From Panax quinquefolius (Eukaryota > Streptophyta > Magnoliopsida > Apiales > Araliaceae): a stretch of DNA of 64,000 bases. A program made the position numbers and the translations under genes. Shown piece after piece: positions 12,373 to 23,032 of the stretch (position 1 is its first letter; each line of letters begins with the position of its first letter). The notes beneath the pieces were generated by a model. That model did no database searches, was not told the DNA's origin, and was given only the letters and a program-made list of their open reading frames with translations. The DNA lies in assembly GCA_020205615.1 (NCBI GenBank), contig JAINUW010000763.1:62001-126000 (forward strand), in the 5' to 3' direction.

Positions 12373-12634
12373 TAAAATTAAATAAGAATTTATAGCTATA
12401 AGGTTTTTTTCCTTGGTATTTTTTGTTACAACTATTAGGTAGTATAAGACAAAACAAATGACACTTGTTAGATTAACAGTAGTTAATCACGGTGGTTCAA
12501 CTCTAAAGTTGCCAACCTACATCGATCCAAGTAGTTGCATCGACCAAGGTAGTTTTCTATTCTTTTAACACTGTGCTAACCCGGCTCTATACAAAAATAT
12601 ATTGGAGGGGGCAAGAGTGGGTATTACCTTCCCA

Positions 12635-13045
12635 TCAATGAAAACTAGAAAAGTACTGACACGGTAAAAGTGAATAATTTTTGGACTGATCAGATACTTT
12701 AGTCAATGCTTCTATATTTGCCATAGGTGATTTCACTACTAATGCCTTCACTGATGAAGTTGATGCTTTTGGACATGCCAATGGAGATATAACAGGTGAT
12801 CCCTTGGTGGAGGGAACAATTTTACCTTTCTGGACGCTTGAGTTTTGACCATTAAGGGAACATACATCAGACATTTGTCTCCCTGATTTTCCATCAAGCT
12901 TCTGAGACGATGAGTTTTTAACTTGTGTGTTTCTTTGATTTTGCTTTGATTCTGTGTTATTCCGTTTAAATACTATGGGCTTATCATCATCACGATCAGA
13001 TTCATTCATCATTTCTGGTTTGCCACCCGACTGGGCGACCATCAT
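12635..13045 (-). pseudogene. DNA topoisomerase 1 N-terminal exon fragment
   Basis: The open frame starts MMVAQSGGKPEMMNESD and continues with DDDKPIVFKRNNTESKQNQ, then a Ser/Lys/Pro-rich stretch (SSSQKLDGKSGRQ, SPVISPLACPKASTSSVKA). Plant topoisomerase 1 has this kind of disordered, basic N-terminus with a D-D-K-P-x-x-F-K-R-N-N motif. The frame runs from the ATG for 136 residues. The last part (NYSLLPCQYFSSFH) probably reads into intron. Together with 12258-12372 and 11856-11908 it forms a topoisomerase 1 relic on the minus strand with internal exons deleted. It might still be transcribed but cannot encode the enzyme. Confidence 0.7.
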
Positions 13046-14137
13046 TCAATTATGATCATCGGTTTCTGCAATAAAGTGCAATTTGTTCATTAATTTATCA
13101 AGTTCCGGAATAGGGTGCATAAAATTGTTCAATATTAAAACCTAAATAAGTTAATGAGAATTGAAATATGATTTAACTTTCTCCACTCCCAAATAGCAAA
13201 AGATGAATACAATAAAAGGTGGCCGAGATAGGCTATGTATATAGATCAACTTTGCCCAAGAAATAAGGATTACATAGCGTATAGCAATCAAATTTGAGGT
13301 ACAATGATAAAAATGACAAAGGCACGTCTAAGTTCGGAATTTGCACAAATCTACTGAGTGCTGAACCATAACATCTTACATGAGTAGAACGGATACTCAA
13401 AAGTCAAAACTACTTTCGTCTATTCGGTCCTATCACCAATTGGTACAAAGGGAATTACATTTATAGAAAAAAGCAATATAAGAATCTATGAATATCAAAT
13501 AAACTCATAGGCTAAATGTGGTAAAACCCAACCAAATCGAGTAATCTTAGTATTGGTATCACCTGATGTATTTTAGACTTTTCAACTAGATCACACCCCT
13601 AATGTAAGCATGACAATATAGTAGTATGGCACCAAAACTATTCACACATCTAGGTGTCATATATGAAGCATTTTAGTATAATGTATTTTAGAGTTGCCAA
13701 ACATTTAAAAGCAAGCACATAACACATAGCTCTATAATTTCTATAAAGATGTAGAATATCCCTAATTCATTGCAGCTTCATGCCTTTAGACATAATCCCA
13801 GGAAAATTTACAATTTTCCCCTTCTCCAGTAGCATGAATCAAATCACAACTACTATCATAGAGTTCCAAGATGAGGCAAGTTCTTCCCATCAAAATTCAA
13901 CTGACTAAGCCATACAATGATATGCAGATTTCACTAAAACCAGTAGTAGAACTACATAGGATAACCTTTCACAAGATGCGAAAATTGTTATGATGCAAAA
14001 CAAACATCTTAATATATAATCTACAGTTGGTTTAACTAGTTACGCAAGTAGCAGATTTTTTAGCTCATAAGAAGTTGGTTAGTATTAAAACTAAACCATA
14101 ATGCAGTGACAAAGAACATCTTTTGTTAAATTTAATC
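13046..14137. other. Non-coding stretch upstream of topoisomerase fragment
   Basis: I see no recognisable domain, RNA gene or terminal repeat. On the minus strand this lies directly 5' of the topoisomerase ATG and could contain captured promoter or leader sequence, but nothing in it proves that. Confidence 0.4.
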
Positions 14138-14290
14138 TTAAAGAATACTGATAAGTAAGCTAAATGTGTAGCAAGTGACTATAACAAACACGATCAAGAG
14201 AAAACTCTTCCACCATTTCTTTGTTTTCAAACGGTGGGGTGCATCCAACTCTTCCCCAGCTGGCATTGATATTCGAAGATTCCAACTGCA
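14138..14290 (-). other. Possible exon of unidentified gene, two competing frames
   Basis: A short minus-strand segment after an acceptor-like ATATGCAG is open in two frames. One, from ATG at 14266, gives a 42-residue product with HRLKTKKWWKSF followed by a hydrophobic helix (LLIVFVIV). The other reads GRVGCTPPFENKEMVEEF. I cannot assign either to a family. It lies among other gene fragments on the same strand, which is the only reason to list it. Confidence 0.25.
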
Positions 14291-14712
14291 TATAAAAAAA
14301 ATTCTATTTCAGAAAATTGTTGAGCATCCTGATCAAAGATGGGCATTTCTACAAACAACTTCAGTTTGCAAAGTAAGCACTACTAAACATACACTAATAT
14401 ACATAAAAGTACACATTACATTACAAAGGTCCATAATCTACATTACTACATTACTATGCAGTCTCACTCTATGTACAGATTATAGGATCCACTAGATAAA
14501 TACAAAAAGGTGGGTATGCATATAGCCATGTATCTCTGTATCAAGTAAAACTGCATGAAATTCACAAACAAAATACTCAGACCAACTTAACTCCAGACAA
14601 TACAAGAGGCACCATAACTACCAGCGACCAGCGTTTAAGAAAATAATGTTCAAACAAACAAGATTTTAGAGAACTAAACAACTTTAAAAAATCACAAATG
14701 TCTAAAGAATAC

Positions 14713-14782
14713 CTGTAACAACTATTGTAATCATTACAGCCAAGACAATGCTTCCACCGTCATACCATCCTTCTTTAATACC
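14713..14782 (-). pseudogene. Autoinhibited Ca2+-ATPase (ACA-type) single exon fragment
   Basis: On the minus strand, between an acceptor (CTCTTATAG) and a donor (ACAG|GTATTC), the frame reads GIKEGWYDGGSIVLAVMITI and then VVTG. Plant plasma-membrane-type P2B Ca2+-ATPases carry KEGWYDGxSI at the start of their second membrane helix, followed by a Val/Ile-rich helix ending in VVTA. The 70-base size and both splice signals suggest a captured genomic exon. No neighbouring ACA exon is recognised, so it is an isolated piece. Confidence 0.6.
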
Positions 14783-14790
14783 CTATAAGA

Positions 14791-15676
14791 GATAGGTGAA
14801 ATGAGCTTTTTATACTACCAAAAATAGAATGAGAGACAGTGTCAAGTTAGATAAGTGAAAATATGATTATTAGAAAAGGTCTAAATCCTTCTATAATTAA
14901 CCATATAATAATTCCTTTTTCCAACTCTACATGTCACCCTTTCCGTTTTCTGGATGCCCCAAACCTTCTTCTAATTCTTAACATATTTATAGGCTCCCAC
15001 TTTACTTTATTTTCAAATAAAAGAACCTTATAGTGGGATGAGTAACGAGTTATAATGCATGAAAATATAATGGAATGATACATATGTTTTTTTCATGTAA
15101 AAGAAAACTTTACTTCCTGTTTAAGCAAACTTTCATGATAGAACTAAAACTATGCTTAAACTCACCTCGACTTTATGCCCGGGCGAGGAAGCAACTTGAC
15201 TACCATTAAAATGATCAACTTCCTCATTTGCTAACGTTGGTTACAGTAGCATTCATAAACTTAGTCGGACAAAAGATGTGTGTAAAGGTAACTCGATAAT
15301 CAATAAGTAATCCTTGCACAATACTCTCTCAAACAATTTCGAGAAATAGTTGGTAGATAACATAAACTCACTCTCTCAAGCAATTTCACAAACACTTAAT
15401 CTTATTATGTCTTTACTTTACTATACCCATTAACAAACTACAACATTTTGAAATGAATTACATATAATAATTGAACTAACTAACAAATTAACAATACAAT
15501 CATTACAATTGCAACCCAAATTAGCTCTAAATAACAAAAAAAATTCTAATTAAAACCTAATTTTTAGGCAAAATTAACAAGGGAGGAAATTAAAACCTTC
15601 AATTGGGCAATAATTGAGGAGAAGTTAAAGGAGAGGGCACCATTATTCCGCCCCTATTTATGGCGCCACTATTTAG
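14791..15676. other. Stretch with one exon-like island, otherwise featureless
   Basis: On the minus strand at about 15165-15230 an acceptor-like TTAG precedes a frame reading ANEEVDHFNGSQVASSPGHK and ending at GAG|GTGAGT, a good donor. I do not recognise the protein. The rest holds no feature I can support. The sequence ends at CACTATTTAG, where the next copia LTR begins. Confidence 0.3.
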
Positions 15677-17510
15677 TGAAAGTAGTATGCACACAAGCTA
15701 ATCATGTTTGATGATAAAACATATACTTTGTAACAATCTTATCCATTTATTAATAAAAACTATTAATTTATTAAAGGCTTTTAATTATCTACATGATGCT
15801 GTTTTATAATATGTGATAAACCCATAGTTTTAAGCAATGCTTTTAGAATAATGATGATGATCATTCTAATGAGATCTAAATTCTTAAAAAGCTTAAAACT
15901 AAAATAGTTCCCAATCGTTGGATTACTAAATTGGGGATTAGTGAATCTGGATAGATTGGTACATACGTTGCTTGTTCATTGGATGAGGATGATTGATCTC
16001 ATAATCATTTGTGTGGAGACACTAAAGCAAGTATGTAGGTGTTTATTAGAGAATAAGTTCTTTGAGAACGTGGCTCGCTAAGGAATACCTAATGGAGTTT
16101 TACTTACATCGTCAATAGGAATTCATGTAGTGATAGTAGTACAAGTGATCCTTGGACTTGAGATCATCACAGTATCTTATGTATGATGAGTTATACTTTG
16201 ACTTATTCCTTAAGACCCTTAAGGTATATTAAAGGGTATGTTTGGGTATAATAAGTTGTACATGGAGATAATGTATGATCAATAAAGAATCTACCACTTC
16301 TAGTAAAAGAAGAGAAATGTCTATCGCGATTCGATAAATGACAACCCAATAGTCCTTGGTTAAGGCATAATGAAATTAGAAAGGAGTTTCTAATTTGCAT
16401 TATTTGAGTTGTGCATTTAAGGATCGAAATACATATAATTAAATAAAATAAGATTTTGTGGTAATTCCATGTCTTATATTTAATTGGGACATTGTATGGT
16501 GGAAGGATTGAATTGTACGATAACTATTTACTCAAAGGTTCTTTTATGATTAATGTTGAAATCTTTATTATCTGGAAAGTCGTTGATCGTTAGGGAGGCT
16601 TTATCCCTATTGTAGAATAAATATTACTTATTTAAATAAATTAATAGTTTAATTTATTTATTTAAATAAGATTAGAATTATTTTAATTGATTTATTTACA
16701 ACCGATTTAATATGGAGAACCTGAAGGGTCACACCATAAAAGAAAGAATAATTATTTAAGAAGTTAATGGCGTAATCGTAATAATATGTTAAGTGTATTT
16801 AATTTAATCTATGGTGATAGAATAAATTAAATAGCTTAATATTATTATTTAATATTTTGGAAACATTAAATATAAAAATTAATAAGAGGAGTCTTATTAA
16901 TATTATTACAATTATTATTATTTTAATTTCTAAAGAGTTGGAAATTAATTTAATATTAGTACTCTCATTTATTCTTAATAAGATTAGGAGGCTAATTAAT
17001 TAAAGGATTTTAATTAAATAAAATAAAACCCAATTCCTTAATTGTTAAGGAGGGTTGCCCACATCTATAAATAAGAGGAGTCTTATTATGGGTGAGGTGG
17101 TTGTTGAGTTTTTTACAACAGACGTGATTCCAATTATTTGAGAGTACGTTCTTTTTCTATAGAGATAGAAAACTAGGGTTTAGCCAACCACCCTTCTTCT
17201 TGAATATTTCTTCTTCCTTGGTGGATCACCTCTAGAGGCCAAACACTTGGTTGGCTAACGTTGATCAAAGGAAGGAACCAAAGCCGATGGATTCAAGTTG
17301 AACGCGATAAGGATTGGAGGTGAACTTGTACCTGAGGAAGCTCGAATATTCAAGGGTATAATTCTTGTTCTTTATCTTTTCGTTTAATTAATAATTGCCT
17401 ATAAAGGATGATCCGGGTATATGGTTTGTAAAATTTTAAAACTCTGATTTTCCTTGTTTTCGCTTATTTTTTGCAATTTGATTGCGTTTATGAATATTAC
17501 AAACCTAACA
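15677..17510 (+). repeat. Copia LTR (full length), 5' LTR of a further element
   Basis: The LTR is 1834 bp, starts TGAAAGTAGTATGCACACAAG and ends ACAAACCTAACA. It has the CCACATCTATAAATAAGAGG promoter-like block at about 17060-17080. It is followed at once by a primer-binding site, so it is a 5' LTR. No polypurine tract precedes it. Its 3' partner is not adjacent. The LTR at 36936, after several nested insertions, is one candidate. Confidence 0.85.
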
Positions 17511-17655
17511 GTGGCATCAGAGCCAAACCTTTATGCGAATTATTAATTGTTTTGATTTGATATGTGTTTAGAACAATTTAATTGGACATAATTTTGTTGT
17601 ATAAAATTTTAAAAAAAATTATTTGCAAAATCTCAATCCGTGTTTTTGGTGCAGA
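17511..17655 (+). mobile_element. Start of copia interior with primer-binding site
   Basis: TGGCATCAGAGCC at 17512-17524 is the primer-binding site for initiator methionine tRNA with one change from TGGTATCAGAGCC. About 100 bases of leader shared with the array units follow (AAACCTTTATGCGAATTATT and onward). The similarity then ends in an AT-rich run, and the inverted repeat begins at about 17672. Confidence 0.75.
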
Positions 17656-17671
17656 TTATATAATTATATAT

Positions 17672-19066
17672 GGCAAAACTAATGATTTAACCATCGTAGT
17701 TGGCACGTTTTATCGAATACACGATTGAACTTTTAATTTTTCAAACTACCCAACTGAACTAATTATTATTGTAAAATTGGGTCATTCTGTTAAATCTGAT
17801 TCACATTTGTTAATTTTTTTTAATTATTACCTGACGTGGACGCGAAAAAGAAAAGGAAAAAAAAGAAGATAATGACATGGATGTATCAGACGTGGCTTAC
17901 GCGCAAAAAATAAAATAGTTGCTAAACAACTACAATCAAACGAAGCTAACATATATCAGAAGTTGAAGTTCAGAGAGAGAGAGAGAGAGCGATAAATGAT
18001 GGTCAATCTTCTGTAGATCTCTTCGCATAACGACGAAGCCATGATTTTGTATTTAAAATTCTTCCCAGCCTCGTTCACGGCTCACTGATTCTTTGATCTG
18101 CAAACTAGGGATCCAACGACGAAGGCGAATCGATCTAGGGTTTTTTCTGTAAATCTCTAGCTTAGATCTTCGTTGGTACAAGGTATGTATGATTTTGTAT
18201 TTAAAAACTCTTCCCTTTTTCCTTTAGAAAGATTGGGACTAAATTCTAGGGGTTTTTTGTGACTGATAGTTCTTCGCGCCGATTTTTAAAAAGTCAATTT
18301 GGGAAGTTTATTGATTAAGTTGTAAATCACATCAAGAAAATGAATATTTCCACCAGGAAAGAATTAGTATCATCACGGTCATAGTGGTGGTTCTTTATGA
18401 AATTGTTTGTTCCATTATCCTGACAACGTCTTACTGTTACAAAAGGTGGTTTAAAAGAGTTTTGGTTTGAATGAAATGGAATTTATTTATACTCACTTGA
18501 AATCATCCCACCTGACATTATATGTATGTCTGTCTGTATGTATATGGATATTATGAATAATGGGATGGAGTGCTGTTACTTTTTATGAAGTGAAAATTCA
18601 AAACAACACATCATAATGTCGCAGTCTTTGTGATTCTATTTTTAAAGAAAAGATGATCATTGTGTGCACCGAGGTTTTAAAAATTGTGCGCATGAATTGA
18701 TTTATGAAGTGCACACTACAGAATAATGACAATGAATTCTTCCGTGTCAATGTAAATGAAGAAAATAAATAATGACAATGAATTATATATTGATTTTCTA
18801 TGAACTTTGTTGGGTTTTTTCTAAGTGTTTATACTACCATAATAGATCCAGAACATGACAAGGTTACAGTTTCGGGTAATGTTGATCCGACCAAAATAAA
18901 TTGTGCTTGTTTATGTTTAGAAGAATTGGTTTCAACTTGTTTTACTAGTTTTTTGTTCTCTCTCTGGCTGAAAGGATTTTGTTGTATCTAGCTGGCGACG
19001 ACGTAGAGAAATGCACATGATTAGTATAACAGGCAAAGATGATATCACATCCTTGATAAACATTAT
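17672..19066 (+). repeat. Left arm of large inverted repeat
   Basis: This arm matches the reverse complement of 21377-22768 almost end to end, from GGCAAAACTAATGATTTA at the outer side to GATAAACATTA at the inner side. It includes a GA-rich leader (AGAGAGAGAGAG at 17978), a TCTAGGGTTTTTTCTG block, a GTACAAGGTATGTATG splice-donor-like junction at 18176, and the HMA-type exon. Arms differ by scattered substitutions and small indels. The arm looks like the 5' end of a plant gene: promoter, untranslated exon, intron, first coding piece. Confidence 0.85.
18826..18900 (+). pseudogene. Heavy-metal-associated (HMA/HIPP-like) protein exon fragment, left copy
   Basis: The frame reads VYTTIIDPEHDKVTVSGNVD followed by PTKI. 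This is the second half of the plant HMA fold (xVxxVxxDxxxxKVTVxGxVDPxxI) found in heavy-metal-associated isoprenylated plant proteins and related copper-chaperone-like proteins. The metal-binding CxxC half that normally precedes it is not seen, and the frame runs into unrelated codons after PTKI. An acceptor-like TTTTTTCTAAG precedes it. It is a truncated duplicate and is not expected to bind metal. Confidence 0.65.
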
Positions 19067-19739
19067 AGTAGAGTTTCAATACCAACATGGGGAATGAAAG
19101 CTTAGTATCCTCTGTTTGAAAAGGAGGCCTTAATCTTGAAGTTAGAATCTGTCAAACTAGGAGAAACAAATAAGAAATTGCAATTGTATGTGATAATTGT
19201 CATGGGTGGTGACTTGTGTTGTATTAAGTTATTTTTCATGATTTTTTAAGCATTCGAAGTTATGTAATGAAGTAATGTTTTCATTTCATGAATTTGTAAA
19301 CATTCAAAGTTATGTTTTCATTTCACGACTTTGTAAGCATTATAACTTCCTATACCATGTATTGTGTATGGTGATGAATTTCTATTCATTCTATCTCAAC
19401 TTTTGTGATGTATTTTAAGCAAATGAAAAGAATACATGCCCTCGTGATGCTCTGTTTTGTGACCAAACACATTCCTTGTTTTATGACCAAAAATATATAG
19501 TTCCTTCAGTTTAAAAAAGGGCATGTGTTTTGTCCTAGAACTTATAATAGTGATTTTCCCGTTCGAGTAGAGTATGCCCAGGAACCTTTCTCTCCCTTCT
19601 CCTACTCAAATTTATCTCAAACATTTTTACAAAATTTTGACCCAAACAATGTGATACCAGGGTTAAGAATAAAGGCTTGTGAAACAAAAATTATTAGGAC
19701 AATGACCAGACTATACCAAGAATCTTACAAAAGCTCAAC
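19067..19739. other. Spacer between inverted-repeat arm and LINE coding region
   Basis: This unique, mostly AT-rich sequence contains short near-repeats around ATTCGAAGTTATGTAATGAAG and ATTCAAAGTTATGTTTTC at 19250-19330. No domain is recognised. The part from about 19520 may already be LINE sequence in a decayed frame. Confidence 0.35.
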
Positions 19740-21200
19740 ATAGCTTCGATCTATCCAATCAATCCTATGCAGATTTCTCTAGAAGGGACCTTCCCTCCTA
19801 TGTCATGGAGCCAGAGTTTCCTGGAAAGACTTATCTCTCCCCCACTCAGAAGGAGGTCTAGGCCTCAAGAACCTTACAGACTGGAACTTGGCTCTCATTC
19901 TCCTTCACCTCCTTAAGGTCATCTCCCCAGCCCCTTCCTCCTCTTGGGCCAGATGGGTTCAAATGTCCGTTCTCAAGCTTAGGAATTTTTGGCATATTGG
20001 AATTCCCTCTGATTTCTCTTAGATTTGGCGTAAGATTCTCAACCTTAGACCTCTTGCTCGCCAATTCCTTACCTATAAGGTTGGCAATGGTACCACCTTC
20101 AGTCTTTGGCATGATCCATGGCTCTTTGGCCAGCCGGTAAATCCTTTTGAGGATCTCTTATCTAACTCTCGGATCCCTTTTACGGCTTGTGTCTCTAGCA
20201 TCATTGATATGGGCTCCTGGTCCCTTCCCCCTAGTAATCATCATGAGGTCCAAACCTTCTGTACTCTTTTTCGTTGACATCCCTCTCCCTAATACTGGGG
20301 ATGACCTCATCCTTTGGGATAACTAAGCTATTACCTCCTTGAAGGCCAGATCTATTTAGGACTCCATCCGTTCCAGAGCTCCCTCTGTCCCATAGGCTAG
20401 TCTTCTATGGCACTCCTTGCATGCTCCTCGATTTTCCTTTACCTTATGGCTGGCCCTGCGCAGAAGACCCCCTGCCAATGACTTGTTCTCGGCCTACTCT
20501 AGCTTTCTTCCTTTAATATGCCCCTTGTGCGAGCTCTCTGCTGAGTCCTTCACCCATCTCTTCTTTGCTTGCCCCTTTTCCACCATTGTCCTCTCTTCGG
20601 TCCTTTCCTTTGGGAATTGGACTGGCTTTCCTCTGGACTGGGATAATTTGGTGGAGTACATCTTGAATTTTAGGAGTGATTTCATGTTGATTGAAATTTT
20701 AAAGCTATCCTTTGCTACGACAGTCTACAAAATTTGGACTAACAGGAATTCTATAGTTTATAACAACCTGAAGATGCCACCTTTGGTGTTAGCCCGTGAT
20801 ATTATTGTTGTGATCAAGGCCCGTCTCTCTTCCTCTTCGAAGTTCCACAAGGCTGCGCATACCTCCACCATCTATAATTCTTGGTTATAGTGGCTTAAGG
20901 GTTCGGTTTGGCCTATTCTTTGATATTGTCTGCTTTCGATGCCTTTCGGCCTCGGTCTGTTGAAATTTGATTTGGTACGCTTTATTTCTTGGTCATTGTA
21001 GGCTTCTCTTGTATATGGTTGTACTGATTTTATTCTTTGCTTTCTAGTATGGTTGGCTAAAGGCTTGTTCCTTGTTCCTTCGCTTTGTTCTAGCTTTGTC
21101 TTTAGGCTTATCCTCATGAGTTGTCCCATGATGATCATTCTAAAGCTTCTGGGGTATTCCCCTAAGCGATTGTAGTATCTTTTTTCTTTTCTATAACATA
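19740..21200 (+). pseudogene. 5'-truncated LINE (non-LTR retrotransposon), RT C-terminus
   Basis: Frames with interrupting stops read SWKDLSLP and GGLGLKNLTDWNLALILLHL, then FWHIGIPSDFS, ARQFLTYKVGNGTTFSLWHD and PWLFGQPV, matching the region after the RT domain in plant L1-type LINEs. At 20417-20890 a 157-residue open frame carries the zinc-binding RT-associated domain (FTLWLALRRRPPANDLF, then CPLCELSAESFTHLFFACPF with a C-x2-C-x7-H-x4-C pattern). The polymerase and endonuclease domains are absent, as expected from 5' truncation. The 3' end lies near a TTTTTTCTTTTC run at about 21190. Confidence 0.85.
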
Positions 21201-21376
21201 GGAAGATGACTATTAAAATTTATAATGCAGCCATTAACAATCCAAATAAATTCAAATTCCATCAAAACCAAGAGAGTATTTTCTTTTCACTTAAAAATCA
21301 CATGTAGTAAACATTCTAACAAACCAAAATCCATAAAGCTATACATTGCCAGAGATTGACACAATAACATATTGTA

Positions 21377-22768
21377 ATGTTTATCAAGGATGCGATATCA
21401 TCTTTGCCTGCTATACTAATCATGTGCATTTCTGTACGTCATCGCCAACCAGATATAACAAAATCCTGCAGAAAGAGAGAACAAAAAACTAGTAAAATAG
21501 GTTGAAACCAGTTCTTCTAAACATAAACAAGCACAATTTATTTTGGTCGGATCAACATTACCCGAAACTATAACCTTGTCTTGTTCTGAATCTATTATGG
21601 TGGTATAAACACCTAGCAGAAACCCAACAAAGTTCATAGAAAATCAACATATAATTCATTGTCAGTCTTCGTTCTCTTCATTTACATTGACACGGAAGAA
21701 TTCATTGTCATTATTCTGTAGTGTGCACTTCATAAATCAATTGATGCACAACATTTTTAAAACCTCGGTGCACACAATGATCATCTTTTCTTTAAAAATA
21801 TAGAATCACAAAGACTATGACATTATGATGTGTTGTATTGAATTTCTACTTTATAAAAAGTAGCAGCACTCCATCTCGTTATCCATAATATCCATATACA
21901 TACATACAGACAGGCATACATATATGGTTAGGTGGGATGATTTCAAGTGAGCATAAATAAATTCCATTTCATTCAAACCAAAACTCTTTTAAACTACCTT
22001 TTGTAACAGTAAGACGTTGTCAGGATAATGGAACAAACAATTTCATAAAGAACCACCACTGTGACCCTGATGATACTAATTCTTTCCTAGTGGAAATATT
22101 CATTTTCTTGATGTGATTTACAACTTGATTAATAAACTTCCCAAATCGACTTTTTAAAAATTGGCGCGAAGAACTATCAGTCGTAAAAAAACCTTTGAAT
22201 TTAGTCCTAATCTTACTAAAGGAAAAAGGGAAAAGTTTTTAAATACAAAATCATACATACCTTGTACCAACTAGATATAAGCTAGAGATTTGCAGAAAAA
22301 AACCCTAGATCGATTCTCATTTGTTGTTGGAACCCTAGTTTGCAGATTGAAGAATCAGTGAGCCGTGAACGAGGTTGGGAAGAATTTTAGACACAAAATC
22401 ATGGTTTCGTCGCTATGTGAAGAGATCTGCAGAAGATTGGCCATCCTTTGTCGCTCTCTCTCTCTCTCTGAACTTCGACTTCAGATATATGTTAGCTTCG
22501 TTTGATTGTACTTGTTTAATAACTATTTTTATTTTTCCGCACGTAAGCCATGTCTAATAGAGCCATGTCATTATATTTTTTTTCTTTTTCTTTTTTACGT
22601 CCACGTCAGATAATAATTGAAAGAATTTAACAGACCTGAGCCAGATTTAACGGAATGACCCAAGTTTAAAATAATAATCAGTTCAGTTGGGTAATTTAAA
22701 AAATTAAAAGTTCAATCGTGTATTCGGTAAAACGTGTCAACTACAGTGACTAAATCATTAGTTTTGCC
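21377..22768 (-). repeat. Right arm of large inverted repeat
   Basis: This is the reverse complement of 17672-19066. The outer end is at TTAGTTTTGCCAATTATATA, next to a TA microsatellite. It carries the same leader, CTTGTACC/GGTACAAG junction, CT-rich run (CTCTCTCTCTCTCT at 22454) and HMA exon. The spacer between the arms is about 2.3 kb and contains the LINE. If transcribed through, the arms could fold into a long hairpin of nearly 1.4 kb. Confidence 0.85.
21540..21612 (-). pseudogene. Heavy-metal-associated (HMA/HIPP-like) protein exon fragment, right copy
   Basis: On the minus strand, after a clean acceptor (TTTCTGCTAG), the frame reads GVYTTIIDSEQDKVIVSGNV and DPTKI. It differs from the left copy by few residues (P to S, H to Q, T to I). 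The better-preserved acceptor suggests this arm is closer to the parental gene or less decayed. As in the left copy, the metal-binding half is missing. Confidence 0.65.
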
Positions 22769-22867
22769 AATTATATATATATATATAAGGCATCTCCTGG
22801 TGTGTATATATATATATATATATATACAGTTAGTTTACATCCAGTACATGCTCGTGATTTCTAATAG

Positions 22868-22907
<40 letters not shown>

Positions 22908-23032
22908 CCTGCACACGGAATTACGTGAATCACATGAATCTTCAGGGGCAATCAGTTAATAACAGATATGAATCAGGATCACGTGATTTCGAATTTATAT
23001 ATATGATTACTTATATATATATATATATAATG
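22769..23032. repeat. TA dinucleotide microsatellites
   Basis: There are runs of (TA)n at about 22772-22787, 22805-22826, 22869-22902 and 23011-23029, with short unique pieces between. They form the left border of the pararetrovirus-like fragment. Predicted peptides here are only repeats of Tyr and Ile and are not genes. Confidence 0.9.

Noticed and set aside
14138..14266. Purine permease-like N-terminus (KTKKWW plus membrane helix)
   Set aside because: The resemblance is confined to a few residues and a second frame is equally open, so no function is assigned.
18800..18991. Complete small HMA protein starting at the ATG in the left arm
   Set aside because: The ATG lies in intron-like sequence before the acceptor, only half of the HMA fold is present, and the tail reads into non-homologous codons.
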